DNA from: Sipunculus nudus | Taxonomy: Eukaryota; Annelida; Sipuncula; Golfingiida; Sipunculidae | Direction of reading: 5' to 3' | Length of the DNA: 64,000 nucleotides | Assembly (NCBI GenBank): GCA_026874595.1 | Contig: CM049316.1 | Coordinates: 50,098,695 to 50,162,694 of the forward strand | Part shown: piece after piece, positions 36,296-45,527 of the stretch | How positions within the stretch are numbered: the stretch's first letter is position 1 | Layout of the letters: each line of letters begins with the position of its first letter | The notes under the pieces: model-generated | Told to the model about the DNA's origin: nothing | What the model saw: the letters and a program-made list of their open reading frames with translations, nothing else | Databases searched by the model: none | Made by a program: the position numbers and the translations under genes

Positions 36296-37473
36296 TCTGG
36301 CGGCGAGTCTAGATAGGGCGGGCTAAAATTTTATAAACGAGGTCGATAAACATTTGGTTGTCAATTTCGTTCGTACTGGCCGAATCCGGCCGGTAACCAG
36401 CTCGCAACATACTTTATATCTCGGCCTACCCTAGGTAGTCCGCGGTGTCTGTTGCAAATTCTTGCTGCAGCAACAGACACAGGTTCTTCTGTGTTATTTT
36501 TCCGGCAGCCTGTATATATTCTTGGCAGGTTGTCAGTAATTTACCTGTGTAATTTAGCCCTATTCAGATTGTAGTAGGTCACGATTGAATCTGACGTCCC
36601 TCGTAGCGTGCTGTAGCCGTGACGACTTTGATTACTGATAAATTCGTCCATACTCAATTCGGCCTACCTCACAACAGTCCTTTTATTCTACAATTTATAA
36701 GGTCTCAGTCTCTCTTGCATTATCCATCATTCAGTGAAATCAAATTTCTTTGTATAATTCCTACCAAGGACTATTTTGCTGGCCCATAGTAACCTGCTTA
36801 TTGAATATTTTGTTCATCTTCCCACTTGTATATGGGAACATCCTTGGATATTTTTTTTTTCTTTTCAAGGACTGAGTACATTTGAATAATTTCTAATTTA
36901 AAAAAAATTTTGACATGTTGTAAAGAAGCCACACAAGATTCCATTTATGATCTTGTGGGCACATAAAATTAACATTAAATAACACACAAAAAAAAAAAAA
37001 AAAAGAAAGAGAGAGAGAGACATGATAAGTGACAGCATAAAATTTGTTGTTGCTAAGGACTTCATGCACTAGCTTTCTTAGTGTATTATAATTATATCTG
37101 TGTATGTGCAAGTGTATGCACATGCCCCTGATGTTTATTTAAAGTTTTACTTTGTGACCATAGGCAACTCTGACTACACTTACAGTATTTTTAACATCTC
37201 CTTCATTATAATTGTTGTCCAGATTTGCATTGTTTGTTCACTGCAAGTGATAACTACATTCTTAATTGTGTAGTTAATCCAATTGATAACTGTGAACAAT
37301 TAATGTTGGCAGTGTATTATACTTTTTGAAATTACTTGGCCCATTGCTTGCGGCTTAACAGCCTGTTAGCTCTGCAGATCTACCCTTGCTTTTTAGCCGC
37401 ACTGTGCATGCTTTGTGATTTCAAACTCTCTTTCTAATTATCAGTAGTATATCAGATAATTTATTCACCCATC
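36296..37473 (+). other. leader between 5' LTR and gag
   Basis: An unusually long leader of about 1.2 kb with an A run followed by a GA repeat near 36988-37019, and no ORF of note. It may hold packaging and splicing signals. An acceptor-like TTTCTAATTATCAG ends at 37443 just before gag. No strong GT donor was recognised. Confidence 0.5.
36298..36314 (+). promoter_or_regulatory. candidate primer binding site
   Basis: TGGCGGCGAGTCTAGAT begins two bases after the LTR with the TGG needed to pair with a tRNA CCA end. The tRNA species was not identified. Confidence 0.6.
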
Positions 37474-39102
37474 ATGGCACTGAACTTGTGCACTGCAACT
37501 GTCCCAGAACTTGTTTCTTGGTTGCCATTTGTTCTTACCTGTGACTCCGCACAAGCGATTGTTACAATACGCAAAGTCAAACCTGATTTTGGCATTCATG
37601 ACCTGGAGAAGGTTACCAACTACCCTGCTTCTGACTGGGCAAAATTGATACATGATGGTTCCATCATTATAAATCCTGTGCATACTCCGGGACATAGAGG
37701 TCTTCAGTCAGAGAGCTCTGTCTTTCAACCCAATTTGTACCAAGATAATGGCTCTGGATCAAATGGTATGCACTCTTATGCTGCTGGTATATGGGATAGG
37801 GGCAGCACTGTGACTGCCAGTCAAATGCCAAAACCCAACCCTGATGACAAAATTGATCAAATTATGTCTGCTTTGCCAAAAAGCAGCATTTACCAACAGA
37901 GGTCAGATGAGCCAACACAAGCTAATCAAGCTATAGGAAATGTACATGACAGGCAGAATCAGACTCTGTTTGTCGCAGAGCGAGCTGGGCCAACTGCTGA
38001 AAACAGAAATTGTCATCAATTCCAATCTGCTTTTGGACCCATTGAGCCACATAGATCCGTCAGTGAAATATTTCACAGACCATATTCTCGGGAACGTGAT
38101 CACCTCAGGCGACCTCCATATGGCAGCTATGAAAGGAAGCCTCTCACACCAGAGTACCAGTATTTTGCCCCAGATTATAATCAAACCAGAAACCGGTGTG
38201 GCTCCCCCTACTCCAGTTCCCCAGAAAGATTTCACAAGCCTAGTCATGTGAAATATGGACAACCTTGTCGAAGTGAAGAAAGGGGATCTCACTCTACAGT
38301 TACAGGCCCTCGGAGGGATACATTTAGAGATGGTCACATACATGGTTTCCTCGCTAATGATGACTTGGAACATAAATACAGAAAGAGTAGGAGGCACCGG
38401 GGGACAGGTTCAGTCTCTCGTAGCCCTTCGAGAGGACGACAGACTAGCAGACAGAGCTACAATAAAAGACAAAGTTTCAGTGGTTCTGATAGTGACCGCT
38501 CTTCATCACCGGAAAGGTACCATCGAGGACGACAGTCTAGGTGCAGAAGCCCCCCACCACCAAAACTGCCGATGTTCTCGGGTGATAAGTCTTGGCATGA
38601 TTTTATTTATCAGCTGGAACGCTACGCTAGTCGATATGGATGGTCAAGTCATAAGACAGCCGAGAGGCTACTAGATTCATTGAGCGGAAAGGCCCTTGAG
38701 TATGTGAGAGGACTCCACATAGGGAACGATTATGAAATGCTTAAGGAAAAGCTCTCTAGGAGGTTTGGAGTGAAGGATGCGCCAATAACCGTACGGCGGA
38801 GTCTCCCCTATGTAAAGCAGGAAGCCAGTGAGTCCCTGGAAGAATTTGGACAAAGAATCAATTTCTTAGTAATGGATGGTTTCCCAGGAGCTCTGGAGGA
38901 GACGGTTGAGCAAGTAAGTGTTGAACACTTTCTGAAGGGTTGTGCAGACAAGCGCGCAGCGGCGGTGGTAATGGACAAAAACCCCAAAAGACTCCACAAA
39001 GCCATTAGTTATGTTACAAATGCAATCAATAATCGGAATGCAATTTATGGAAAACTCCAAGGTAACGCCACTATAAAAAAAGCTCAGTTTCGCCAATGCT
39101 GA
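37474..39102 (+). CDS. gag: Gag polyprotein with SR-rich segment
   Basis: 542 codons from an ATG at 37474. Residues 1-300 match no domain I recognise. Residues about 303-365 are rich in Arg-Ser and Ser-Arg pairs (for example SVSRSPSRGRQTSRQSYNKR). Residues about 366-520 look like a Ty3/Gypsy Gag capsid-type domain (KLPMFSGDKSWHDFIYQLER, then a LLDSLSGKALEYVRGL segment and ESLEEFGQRINFLV). It would assemble the particle. The frame ends at a TGA just after an A7 run (near 39076), and the next frame continues with Gag/nucleocapsid-like sequence, so the real Gag is probably longer. SR-rich stretches are typical of RNA-binding and splicing proteins, so an RNA-binding role here is inference. Confidence 0.85.
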   Translation: MALNLCTATVPELVSWLPFVLTCDSAQAIVTIRKVKPDFGIHDLEKVTNYPASDWAKLIHDGSIIINPVHTPGHRGLQSESSVFQPNLYQDNGSGSNGMHSYAAGIWDRGSTVTASQMPKPNPDDKIDQIMSALPKSSIYQQRSDEPTQANQAIGNVHDRQNQTLFVAERAGPTAENRNCHQFQSAFGPIEPHRSVSEIFHRPYSRERDHLRRPPYGSYERKPLTPEYQYFAPDYNQTRNRCGSPYSSSPERFHKPSHVKYGQPCRSEERGSHSTVTGPRRDTFRDGHIHGFLANDDLEHKYRKSRRHRGTGSVSRSPSRGRQTSRQSYNKRQSFSGSDSDRSSSPERYHRGRQSRCRSPPPPKLPMFSGDKSWHDFIYQLERYASRYGWSSHKTAERLLDSLSGKALEYVRGLHIGNDYEMLKEKLSRRFGVKDAPITVRRSLPYVKQEASESLEEFGQRINFLVMDGFPGALEETVEQVSVEHFLKGCADKRAAAVVMDKNPKRLHKAISYVTNAINNRNAIYGKLQGNATIKKAQFRQC

Positions 39103-39400
39103 TCTCCACCCGGAAGGTGAGTCTGATTATCAGGTGAGGTCATTAGCAATGGCCAAGGAGTCGGCAACACAACGAAGCTTCCAAAAAGAGATAAGTCAGC
39201 GGATGGAAGACCTGGAAATTATGATGAGACAGCTCTTGAGGTCTAGAACGCCTCCGAGATCAAAGTCCCCAGGTACACCGCCCAGATCTCCCCAAGGCTT
39301 ATCATGTTTCCGGTGTCACCAGAAAGGGCACTTCCAGAGAGATTGCCCTCTTGGCACAAAAAAGCCAGATTCGTCAGAAGGTGATTCTCTAAAAGAATAA
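39083..39400 (+). CDS. gag: nucleocapsid segment with CCHC zinc knuckle
   Basis: Continues Gag in the next frame. It has an EISQRMEDLEIMMRQLL helix-like stretch, a proline/arginine/serine linker, then CFRCHQKGHFQRDC with exact C-X2-C-X4-H-X4-C spacing, the nucleic-acid-binding knuckle of retroelement nucleocapsids. There is no ATG at its start. Downstream, the first frame is open again from about 39385 into the protease, so two compensating frame changes bracket this segment. They fit small indels (one at the A7 run) better than programmed frameshifting, but a +1 shift at A7 cannot be excluded. Confidence 0.8.
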   Translation, partial: LSFANADLHPEGESDYQVRSLAMAKESATQRSFQKEISQRMEDLEIMMRQLLRSRTPPRSKSPGTPPRSPQGLSCFRCHQKGHFQRDCPLGTKKPDSSEGDSLKE

Positions 39401-39513
39401 GGGGTGACTCTGCCGGCCAAAGGTCCACCCCGTTTACTGATCGAGGCCACCCTAAACCCGAGGAGGGTCCACCATTAACAACAACACCATTAACAATAAA
39501 TCAACAACAACAA

Positions 39514-40172
39514 GTGCAAAGGATTTATGACTCGGTCAAAGATAGCATTCATGGATATACTTTAACATCTGACATTGGTTCGTCAGCCTCAGTGCCCATA
39601 CCCTCAAGAGCTACACCACATTCCATCACGGAGGTTAGTCATGCAGATGCCATTTCATATGAAACGGGCCAGTCGACAAAGGAATTTGGTGGGGATACTC
39701 TTAAGAAGCTTGTTGAGCTCATAGGTACAGATTCCCAAGATAGAGAGTTAACAGAGGGTGAGAATGTTAATGTCAAGCATTCTGAACAAGAAGCTCTCAT
39801 CCGAAAGACTGAAGGTCTAAGTTTTGCTGTCCCAGTGCAAATTAATGGTATAGCAACGAATGCCATAGTGGACAGTGCAGCACAGGTCACAGTCATCAGT
39901 GAGGTATTACGAGATTCCCTACCAGGAGAAATTGAAGTAGTCGGTACTGCTGTACTTCGCGGGATAGGCGGACCGGATGCATGCATACCTGCCCAGAAGG
40001 TTTCACGACTAAATATAGACTGGGTTCGAACATCTATTCATGTGACGCCTATGTAGCCAAGGTAACCGACCCAATCCTGCTTGGTTTGGACTTTCTGATT
40101 GACAATAAGTGCGTCGTTGATTTTGCAAATTGCAAAATAAATATACTTGATGACTGCATCACGGGTTCCTAG
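39514..40172 (+). CDS. pro: retropepsin-like aspartic protease, frameshifted
   Basis: A protease that would process Gag-Pol. The N-terminal part is readable to 40056. It contains LSFAVPVQINGIATNAIVDS followed by AAQVTVIS, so the active-site triad reads D-S-A where most retropepsins have D-T/S-G. The C-terminal part is in another frame (39981-40172) with DPILLGLDFL, the family's second conserved block, so one frame change lies near 40000-40030. The first frame is open upstream of 39514 to about 39385. A TAG at 40170 separates protease from the RT frame, which follows in the same phase: either a mutation or a readthrough stop. Confidence 0.78.
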
Positions 40173-40190
40173 AGAAAGAATTCAAAGGAC

Positions 40191-42953
40191 ATGTCTTGTG
40201 TATTGTCTACGGTTGTTGCAGAGAAATCAGCAGTTTTTCCACCAAACACAAGGTCGTTGCTACCAATCCGAGTCATTGGATCTAAGGATACACCGTACGT
40301 TATAGAACCCAAGGGTGATGTGAATGGCTTACTGCTTGCGAACACTGTGACCAATCAGCTTGGATATTTGGAAGCCATAAATGACACCAACAGAAGCATA
40401 TCAGTAAGAGGCGACCAGCCGATTGGGTCAGCAGTGGAGTTAGTAGAAATCATCTCACCAGAGCCACTTTGTGTCAAGTCAGTTGGACTGGGCCCGGCAG
40501 AGGGGAATGCTGAGGCGGCCTGTGTGCTTCCACCGGCACAAACCTCAGTTACGGGTTCTTCCAACTTACCTGCCCACTTGAAAGACCTATATGTGAGAAC
40601 AAGCATAGATAACCCTGATGAACACATGACTCAAGTGCATCAGTTGCTGTTTGAATACCAGGACGTGTTCGCACAACACGACCTAGATCTTGGGTGCTCA
40701 TCAGAGATCACACACAATATCAATACAGGCGACTCGTCACCCATACGCCAACGTATGAGGAGGACATCTCTAGGGTTTGAAGATGAGGAAGAAAAACACG
40801 TTAACAAAATGCTTGAATATGGTGTTATTAGGCCTTCAAAATCTGAATGGTCTTCAGCACCAGTACTGGTCCGGAAAAGGGACGGGGGAGTTAGGTGGTG
40901 CATTGACTACCGGGCACTGAACGAAAGAACAGTTAAGGACCAGTACCCCTTGCCCCTGATTGAGGATTGCCTCGATACGCTTGCTGAAAACATGTACTTT
41001 AGTACACTAGACATGGCTTCTGGCTACTACCAGATCCAGCTGGACGAGGCTTCAAGAAAGAAGACTGCATTTATCACTAAGTATGGCCTGTTTGAACACA
41101 CGCGCATGGGGTTCGGTCTATGCAATGCCCCAGCAACGTTCCAGCGAGCAATGAACTTGGTGTTGCGTGGCTTAACATGGACAGAGGTATTAGTCTATCT
41201 GGACGACATTATCGTTCTGGGGAAGACGTTTGGACAACATCTTGCGAGTCTCCGAAGAGTATTTGAACGGATGAGAAAGTACAATCTGAAGCTAAAACCA
41301 AAGAAGTGTGAGCTATTACGAAAGCAGGTAGAGTTTCTGGGCAGGACTGTGAGCCACCAAGGTGTTTCCATCTCACCTGAAAAAGCAAATGCCATTAAAG
41401 AATGGCCGGTGCCTGCCAACCGCAAGGAGCTAGAAACTTTTTTAGGCTTCATGAATTATCACCGAGCACATGTCAAGGGATATGCGGGAATCACAACCTG
41501 TTTGCATGAATTGGCCAAGCCCAAACGTATGTTTGTTTGGAGAGATGAACACCAGGAAGCCTTTCAGCGTTTGAAGGATGCTTTAAGCACAGCGCCTTGT
41601 CTGGCATTCCCTCTACCATCAAATACTTTTGTACTGGATTGTGATGCTTCAGACAAAGCGATTGGAGCTGAGCTATCACAGTTACAGGGTGACAAAGAAC
41701 GCGTTGTTTCCTATGCCAGCTGTGTCTTGATTGCTTCGCAACGTCGCTATTGCACTACAAGGAAGGAGTTGCTTGCTGTTGTCAAATTCTGTAGGCACTT
41801 CCGCCACTACCTTCTTGGCAACCCATTCATAGTTCGTACGGATCATAATAGCCTGGCGTGGCTCATGCGATTCAAGCACATAGAAGGCCAGCTTTCGAGA
41901 TGGATTGAGGAGTTGTCGCAGTATGACTTCCGTATTGTCCACAGGACAGGGGCAAAACACAGCAATGCTGACGGGTTATCGAGAATCCCAGATGTCCTGG
42001 AGGAATGTGACTGCTATAGGGCGGGTTTGGATGTCAGCACATTGCCCTGCGGCGGCTGTAAATATTGCAGAAGGGCTGAGCAGCAGTGGTCACGTTTTGC
42101 TGAAGACGTTGATGACGTTCTCCCTCTTGCCATGAATAAGCCTGAACAGTTCCCAAGCTCTGGCTCAGAGTATCTCTTGCGGTCGGCAGTGCTGTCTGCA
42201 GACTCTGAGTCAGACCATGAAGATTTGGATGAGCTTGTATCTGAGCAATTTGACAACACATGTCCTGAGTATCTCTTACGGCCCACTGGGCTGTTTAAGG
42301 ACTCTGAGGACGACAACGATGAACTAGGACCTGAAGATGATTCTAGTGGTGAAACTACTCTGAGTGATGGAACTGAAATCAGTAACTGGGCAAGCATTTA
42401 CTCCAATTCAACCATCAGCAAGTTGCAAAGGGAAGATCCAGACATAGGCCCTGTACTGTCATGGTTAAAGGGTAAGGACCCGGTCCAAAGTGAGTTGTTC
42501 ATCCAAAGTCCAGCAACGAAACACCTATGGCTACAGAGACAGCAGTTGGAGATTAAAGATGAAGTGTTGTATCTCAAGGAAGCCAAGGAGACAGACCCTG
42601 CATTCCGTATATGCCTAGTTGTGCCGGCTGTACTCCGAAGAGAGGTATTAGAATATTGTCATGACTTGAAGGTATCTGGGCATTTAGGACGGGACAAAAC
42701 TCTCCATCGTCTCCAGAGCTCTTTCCACTGGTATCATATGGCCAGAGATGCTGAATCATACGTCAAGACTTGTGACACTTGTAGTAGGAACAAAAAACCA
42801 CCAAAGAAAGCAAAGGCAGGACTGGGGATGTATCAAGCCGGATTCCCAATGGAGAGAATCCATATAGACATCCTCGGGCCATTCACAGAGAGTACAAATG
42901 GAAACAGATATATACTCATGGTCTTTGACCAGTTTTCGAAGTGGCTAGAATGA
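40191..42953 (+). CDS. pol: Pol: reverse transcriptase, RNase H and integrase N-terminal half
   Basis: 920 codons. RT: FSTLDMASGYYQIQLDE with D274, MGFGLCNAPATFQRAM, and VYLDDIIV with the catalytic YLDD at 336-339. RNase H: VLDCDASD (D483/D485), RKELLAV (E526), VRTDHNSLAW (D551) and SNADGLSR (D594) are all present. Integrase: an HHCC-type zinc region near 820-870 (CHDLKVSGHLGRDKTLH, then CDTCSRNKK) and the first catalytic Asp in ERIHIDILGPF (D893). The frame stops at a TGA after FSKWLE, inside the integrase core, and continues in the same frame with FAIPEQ, so this is probably a nonsense mutation. The protein copies the element RNA into DNA and inserts it. No close relative in memory gives an exact clade. 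Confidence 0.95.
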   Translation: MSCVLSTVVAEKSAVFPPNTRSLLPIRVIGSKDTPYVIEPKGDVNGLLLANTVTNQLGYLEAINDTNRSISVRGDQPIGSAVELVEIISPEPLCVKSVGLGPAEGNAEAACVLPPAQTSVTGSSNLPAHLKDLYVRTSIDNPDEHMTQVHQLLFEYQDVFAQHDLDLGCSSEITHNINTGDSSPIRQRMRRTSLGFEDEEEKHVNKMLEYGVIRPSKSEWSSAPVLVRKRDGGVRWCIDYRALNERTVKDQYPLPLIEDCLDTLAENMYFSTLDMASGYYQIQLDEASRKKTAFITKYGLFEHTRMGFGLCNAPATFQRAMNLVLRGLTWTEVLVYLDDIIVLGKTFGQHLASLRRVFERMRKYNLKLKPKKCELLRKQVEFLGRTVSHQGVSISPEKANAIKEWPVPANRKELETFLGFMNYHRAHVKGYAGITTCLHELAKPKRMFVWRDEHQEAFQRLKDALSTAPCLAFPLPSNTFVLDCDASDKAIGAELSQLQGDKERVVSYASCVLIASQRRYCTTRKELLAVVKFCRHFRHYLLGNPFIVRTDHNSLAWLMRFKHIEGQLSRWIEELSQYDFRIVHRTGAKHSNADGLSRIPDVLEECDCYRAGLDVSTLPCGGCKYCRRAEQQWSRFAEDVDDVLPLAMNKPEQFPSSGSEYLLRSAVLSADSESDHEDLDELVSEQFDNTCPEYLLRPTGLFKDSEDDNDELGPEDDSSGETTLSDGTEISNWASIYSNSTISKLQREDPDIGPVLSWLKGKDPVQSELFIQSPATKHLWLQRQQLEIKDEVLYLKEAKETDPAFRICLVVPAVLRREVLEYCHDLKVSGHLGRDKTLHRLQSSFHWYHMARDAESYVKTCDTCSRNKKPPKKAKAGLGMYQAGFPMERIHIDILGPFTESTNGNRYILMVFDQFSKWLE

Positions 42954-43524
42954 TTTGCTATCCCGGAACAATCAGCTGGTGTTGTTGCAGAAAGGCTTGT
43001 GATGGGATTTTTCACTACCTTTGGATGTCCGATAGAAATCCACTCTGACCAAGGACAAAACTTCGAGTCCAACTTGTTCTCTACCTTGTGTCAGGTTCTA
43101 GGGATAGCTAAAACCAGGACAACGCCGTATCATCCTGCTTCTAATGGGCAGGTCGAACGTCAGAATCGGACAGTCCTGCAGATGATCCGTTGCTACCTGG
43201 AGAATGACATTCGCACGTGGGATAGGGACTTACCTCTGCTGACCATGGCTCTCCATTCTACGGTTAATAGGACCACCGGTTACACACCGGGATTGCTGTT
43301 GACGGCCATGCTGAACAAAGCTCTCCCGGCCCATCAGAAAGCGTTGCAGAGACGGACATCAGTTCTTTCCAAGCACCAGAACTAACTCAGCAGAACACAA
43401 ATGACATCCCAGATACGACAACACAGGCAGCAAATGAACAACTGGATGACTCCAAGCCTTTAACGAGAACGTCAAAAGGGAGAAAGGTGCGAAAACCAAA
43501 GTACCTAAAGGATTATACAGAATG
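42954..43524 (+). CDS. pol: integrase C-terminal half
   Basis: Continues the integrase in the same frame after the TGA. It has the second catalytic Asp in IEIHSDQGQNF and the Glu in NGQVERQNRT, so the DDE triad is complete across the stop. The ATG frame is 42999-43385. Near 43370 the sequence changes phase, and a second frame ends at 43522-43524 with RKVRKPKYLKDYTE, which resembles the basic C-terminal tail of Gypsy Pol proteins. The stretch between NRTTGYTP and this tail is much shorter than usual, so an internal deletion is likely. This copy would need repair or complementation to integrate. Confidence 0.85.
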
Positions 43525-43619
43525 ATTGATGAACCTACTCAAGTCAACTAGATTAAGGAGCTGCCTGAGTTGCAAATTCAAAACAAACTTAGTTAAGAAG
43601 AGATGTTTAAAGAGGCCAA

Positions 43620-43646
43620 GGGCTAACTGTTTCATTTTGTCTTTAG
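43620..43646 (+). promoter_or_regulatory. candidate branch point and 3' splice site before ORF3
   Basis: CTAAC (43623-43627), then a pyrimidine-rich TGTTTCATTTTGTCTTTAG ending at 43646, and the ORF3 ATG at 43657. The branch-point consensus, T-rich tract and AG are all present with normal spacing. This would allow a spliced message for ORF3, as envelope genes of retroviruses and errantiviruses use. No matching donor was identified. Confidence 0.5.
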
Positions 43647-43656
43647 GTTCCAGACA

Positions 43657-44178
43657 ATGGACCACTTGTCAGATGCAGCATTTGTTCCTGACTATGAGGA
43701 AGAGTCACCAGCTGATAATTCGTCAGAAATGACAGACATGAGAAACATTTTAGTGAACAAGACTCAAGATTCTCACAGTAGTCATGGCCAGGTCCCCAAA
43801 AGGCCAAGATGGCGCTCAAAGACCTGTCCATTATGTAAGACTGTTACCAAACATCTTGGGAGACATGTTATCTGTAATCACTTGCCCTGGTGGTTAAAGA
43901 TTGAGACAGCATGCTGGACCTGTCGGCAGCAGGACGGGTGTCAAAATGCCATTGACAAGTTTCACTCCCATGGGGGTGAAGGAAACTTAAAACCAGGAGC
44001 GGAGAAAGAATGGACCAAGTGGGCCAAAGAACTAATAGTGCTACTCGCAGAGGAGACCGGTCAGGGCACACCAGCTGGCTTACTTGATTGGGTGAAAGAA
44101 GAGAAAAAGTATGTTAAGGGACAAGGTTCAGGTGGATTTTCCAACAGTGAGGAAAAAAGGCTACGGAAGCTGTCATAA
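43657..44178 (+). CDS. ORF3 first part: zinc-finger-like protein
   Basis: 173 codons. The first 50 residues are acidic and polar. Residues 57-70 read CPLCKTVTKHLGRH (C-X2-C-X5-H-X3-H), close to a C2H2 finger. CNH follows at 73-75 and a second cysteine cluster CWTCRQQDGC at 86-95. The rest is charged and helix-prone (EKEWTKWAKELIVLLAEETG). It ends at a TAA 12 bases before the TatD frame's ATG, and both are in the same phase, so the two may once have been one zinc-finger/TatD protein broken by a stop. Function unknown; nucleic-acid or protein binding is inferred from the Cys/His pattern. Confidence 0.75.
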   Translation: MDHLSDAAFVPDYEEESPADNSSEMTDMRNILVNKTQDSHSSHGQVPKRPRWRSKTCPLCKTVTKHLGRHVICNHLPWWLKIETACWTCRQQDGCQNAIDKFHSHGGEGNLKPGAEKEWTKWAKELIVLLAEETGQGTPAGLLDWVKEEKKYVKGQGSGGFSNSEEKRLRKLS

Positions 44179-44190
44179 ACACATGCTTGG

Positions 44191-45105
44191 GTGACATATG
44201 AGACCTTAGATACGCGCCCCCCTAATGCTGTTGCTTGTATATTGCACTGGGAAATATTGCTTAGGATCCTACAGGATTTACCAGAGTCAGTTCAGCACCA
44301 GGTTTGCTTGCTCAATAAGGACTTGGCATTGATTGACTCTCATTGCCACCTTGATATGCTCTTCAAACACGAAAGGCTCAATTCACTGTCCGAATACATA
44401 CCCAAGTCCTCACATATAGAGTTGCTAGGTGCTGTGGCAAATTTTGTATATCCCAGTCATTGGGCACGTTACCGGCAAGTCGCCCAGGACCCAAGGATCA
44501 AAGTCGCATTTGGATTACATCCGCGCTGCATAAGAAAGGTATCCGAAGTTGATGTGAGAATCAGGGAAATGGACGAGTTGCTAGCAACACCAGAATGTAT
44601 TGCATTTGGGGAGCTCGGAATAGAGCACACTAAAACCAGCAAGGAGTCCCAAACAGCACAAACAGAATTCTTGGGAAAGGCGTTTGACCTATTTAAACAA
44701 CACCATAACGTGCCCGTATTGATCCTGCATTGTCGTGACCCAGGGACAGGGATGGCTGCAGGACGCACACTGCAGCTCATCAAGGACAAGGAACTAGCTT
44801 GTGCCAAAATTCACCGCCATTGCTTTTCGGGGGATGAGTTAGAATTACAAGAGTGGGCAAGAGCCTTGCCAAATTGTTATTTTGGTTTTACGGGGACAAT
44901 TTTCAGGAAGCAGTCTACACAATCGGCGGTTATGCATGTACCGGAGAACCGAATCCTGCTCGAATCGGACTGCCCTTATCTGGCAGCTTCTCCTTGGGAC
45001 ATCTCACCAACAGCTTCTAAGGTTGCCTCACTTCGCTCATGTTCAGTCTCAGAGCTTATCGCACAGTGCAAAAGCAATGCCTCAAGTCTGTATGGCCGTT
45101 TTTGA
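44191..45105 (+). CDS. TatD-family metal-dependent nuclease
   Basis: 304 codons, with the TatD domain from residue about 47 to the end. All family metal/catalytic positions are seen: H51 and H53 in IDSHCHLD, E141 in IAFGELGIEH, H180 in VPVLILHCRD, H210 in IHRHCFSGDE and D260 in LLESDCPYLAA. GLHPRCI (109-113 region) matches the family's GxHP block. TatD proteins are TIM-barrel phosphohydrolases with DNA 3'-5' exonuclease or endonuclease activity; TATDN1-3 are the animal forms. The wording is closest to TATDN2-type proteins, by recall only. It lies between integrase and the 3' LTR, inside the element. What it does for the element is unknown. The leading 46 residues may link to the upstream zinc-finger part. 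Confidence 0.93.
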   Translation: MTYETLDTRPPNAVACILHWEILLRILQDLPESVQHQVCLLNKDLALIDSHCHLDMLFKHERLNSLSEYIPKSSHIELLGAVANFVYPSHWARYRQVAQDPRIKVAFGLHPRCIRKVSEVDVRIREMDELLATPECIAFGELGIEHTKTSKESQTAQTEFLGKAFDLFKQHHNVPVLILHCRDPGTGMAAGRTLQLIKDKELACAKIHRHCFSGDELELQEWARALPNCYFGFTGTIFRKQSTQSAVMHVPENRILLESDCPYLAASPWDISPTASKVASLRSCSVSELIAQCKSNASSLYGRF

Positions 45106-45511
45106 AAGAGTTACTACTTATTAGCAGTTCTTTTTATAATATATAAGGTCTTTTATTCCAATCGACATAGTTGGCGGCTAAAAAGGCTATCCCTATGTCA
45201 TCATTGGATTCTGTAGTTTCTGTTTTTTGCAAGAGCTTTCTGCTTGATATTTAAGCAAGTGGCCTGTTCAGCCTGTTATACTATTTTTGATGCAGTTCCT
45301 ATTTCATAGCCTTAAGTTAACGTTCAGTTGTGTCAGCGTGTCACTGTTTAATTTATTTGCTGTTGTCATAATGATGAAACTTGAGGTGCCAGCAGTTGGA
45401 ATGCACCGTTTATAGAATGACTCCTACCATCATCATAAATATTTGTTCCCCTTACGTGTTTTCTTATAAATAGTCTGTTTTCAAGTTTTCTGCTTCAGTA
45501 AGACGCATTTC
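45106..45511 (+). other. 3' untranslated region of the TatD gypsy
   Basis: About 400 bp between the TatD stop and the polypurine tract, AT-rich, with no frame of note. Confidence 0.5.
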
Positions 45512-45527
45512 AGAAAAGGGGGGAGAG
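45512..45527 (+). promoter_or_regulatory. polypurine tract
   Basis: AGAAAAGGGGGGAGAG, sixteen purines directly before the 3' LTR: the expected plus-strand primer of an LTR retrotransposon. Confidence 0.9.

Noticed and set aside
37903-38397. 164-codon minus-strand frame opposite gag
   Set aside because: Shadow of the Gag coding frame. No independent motif.
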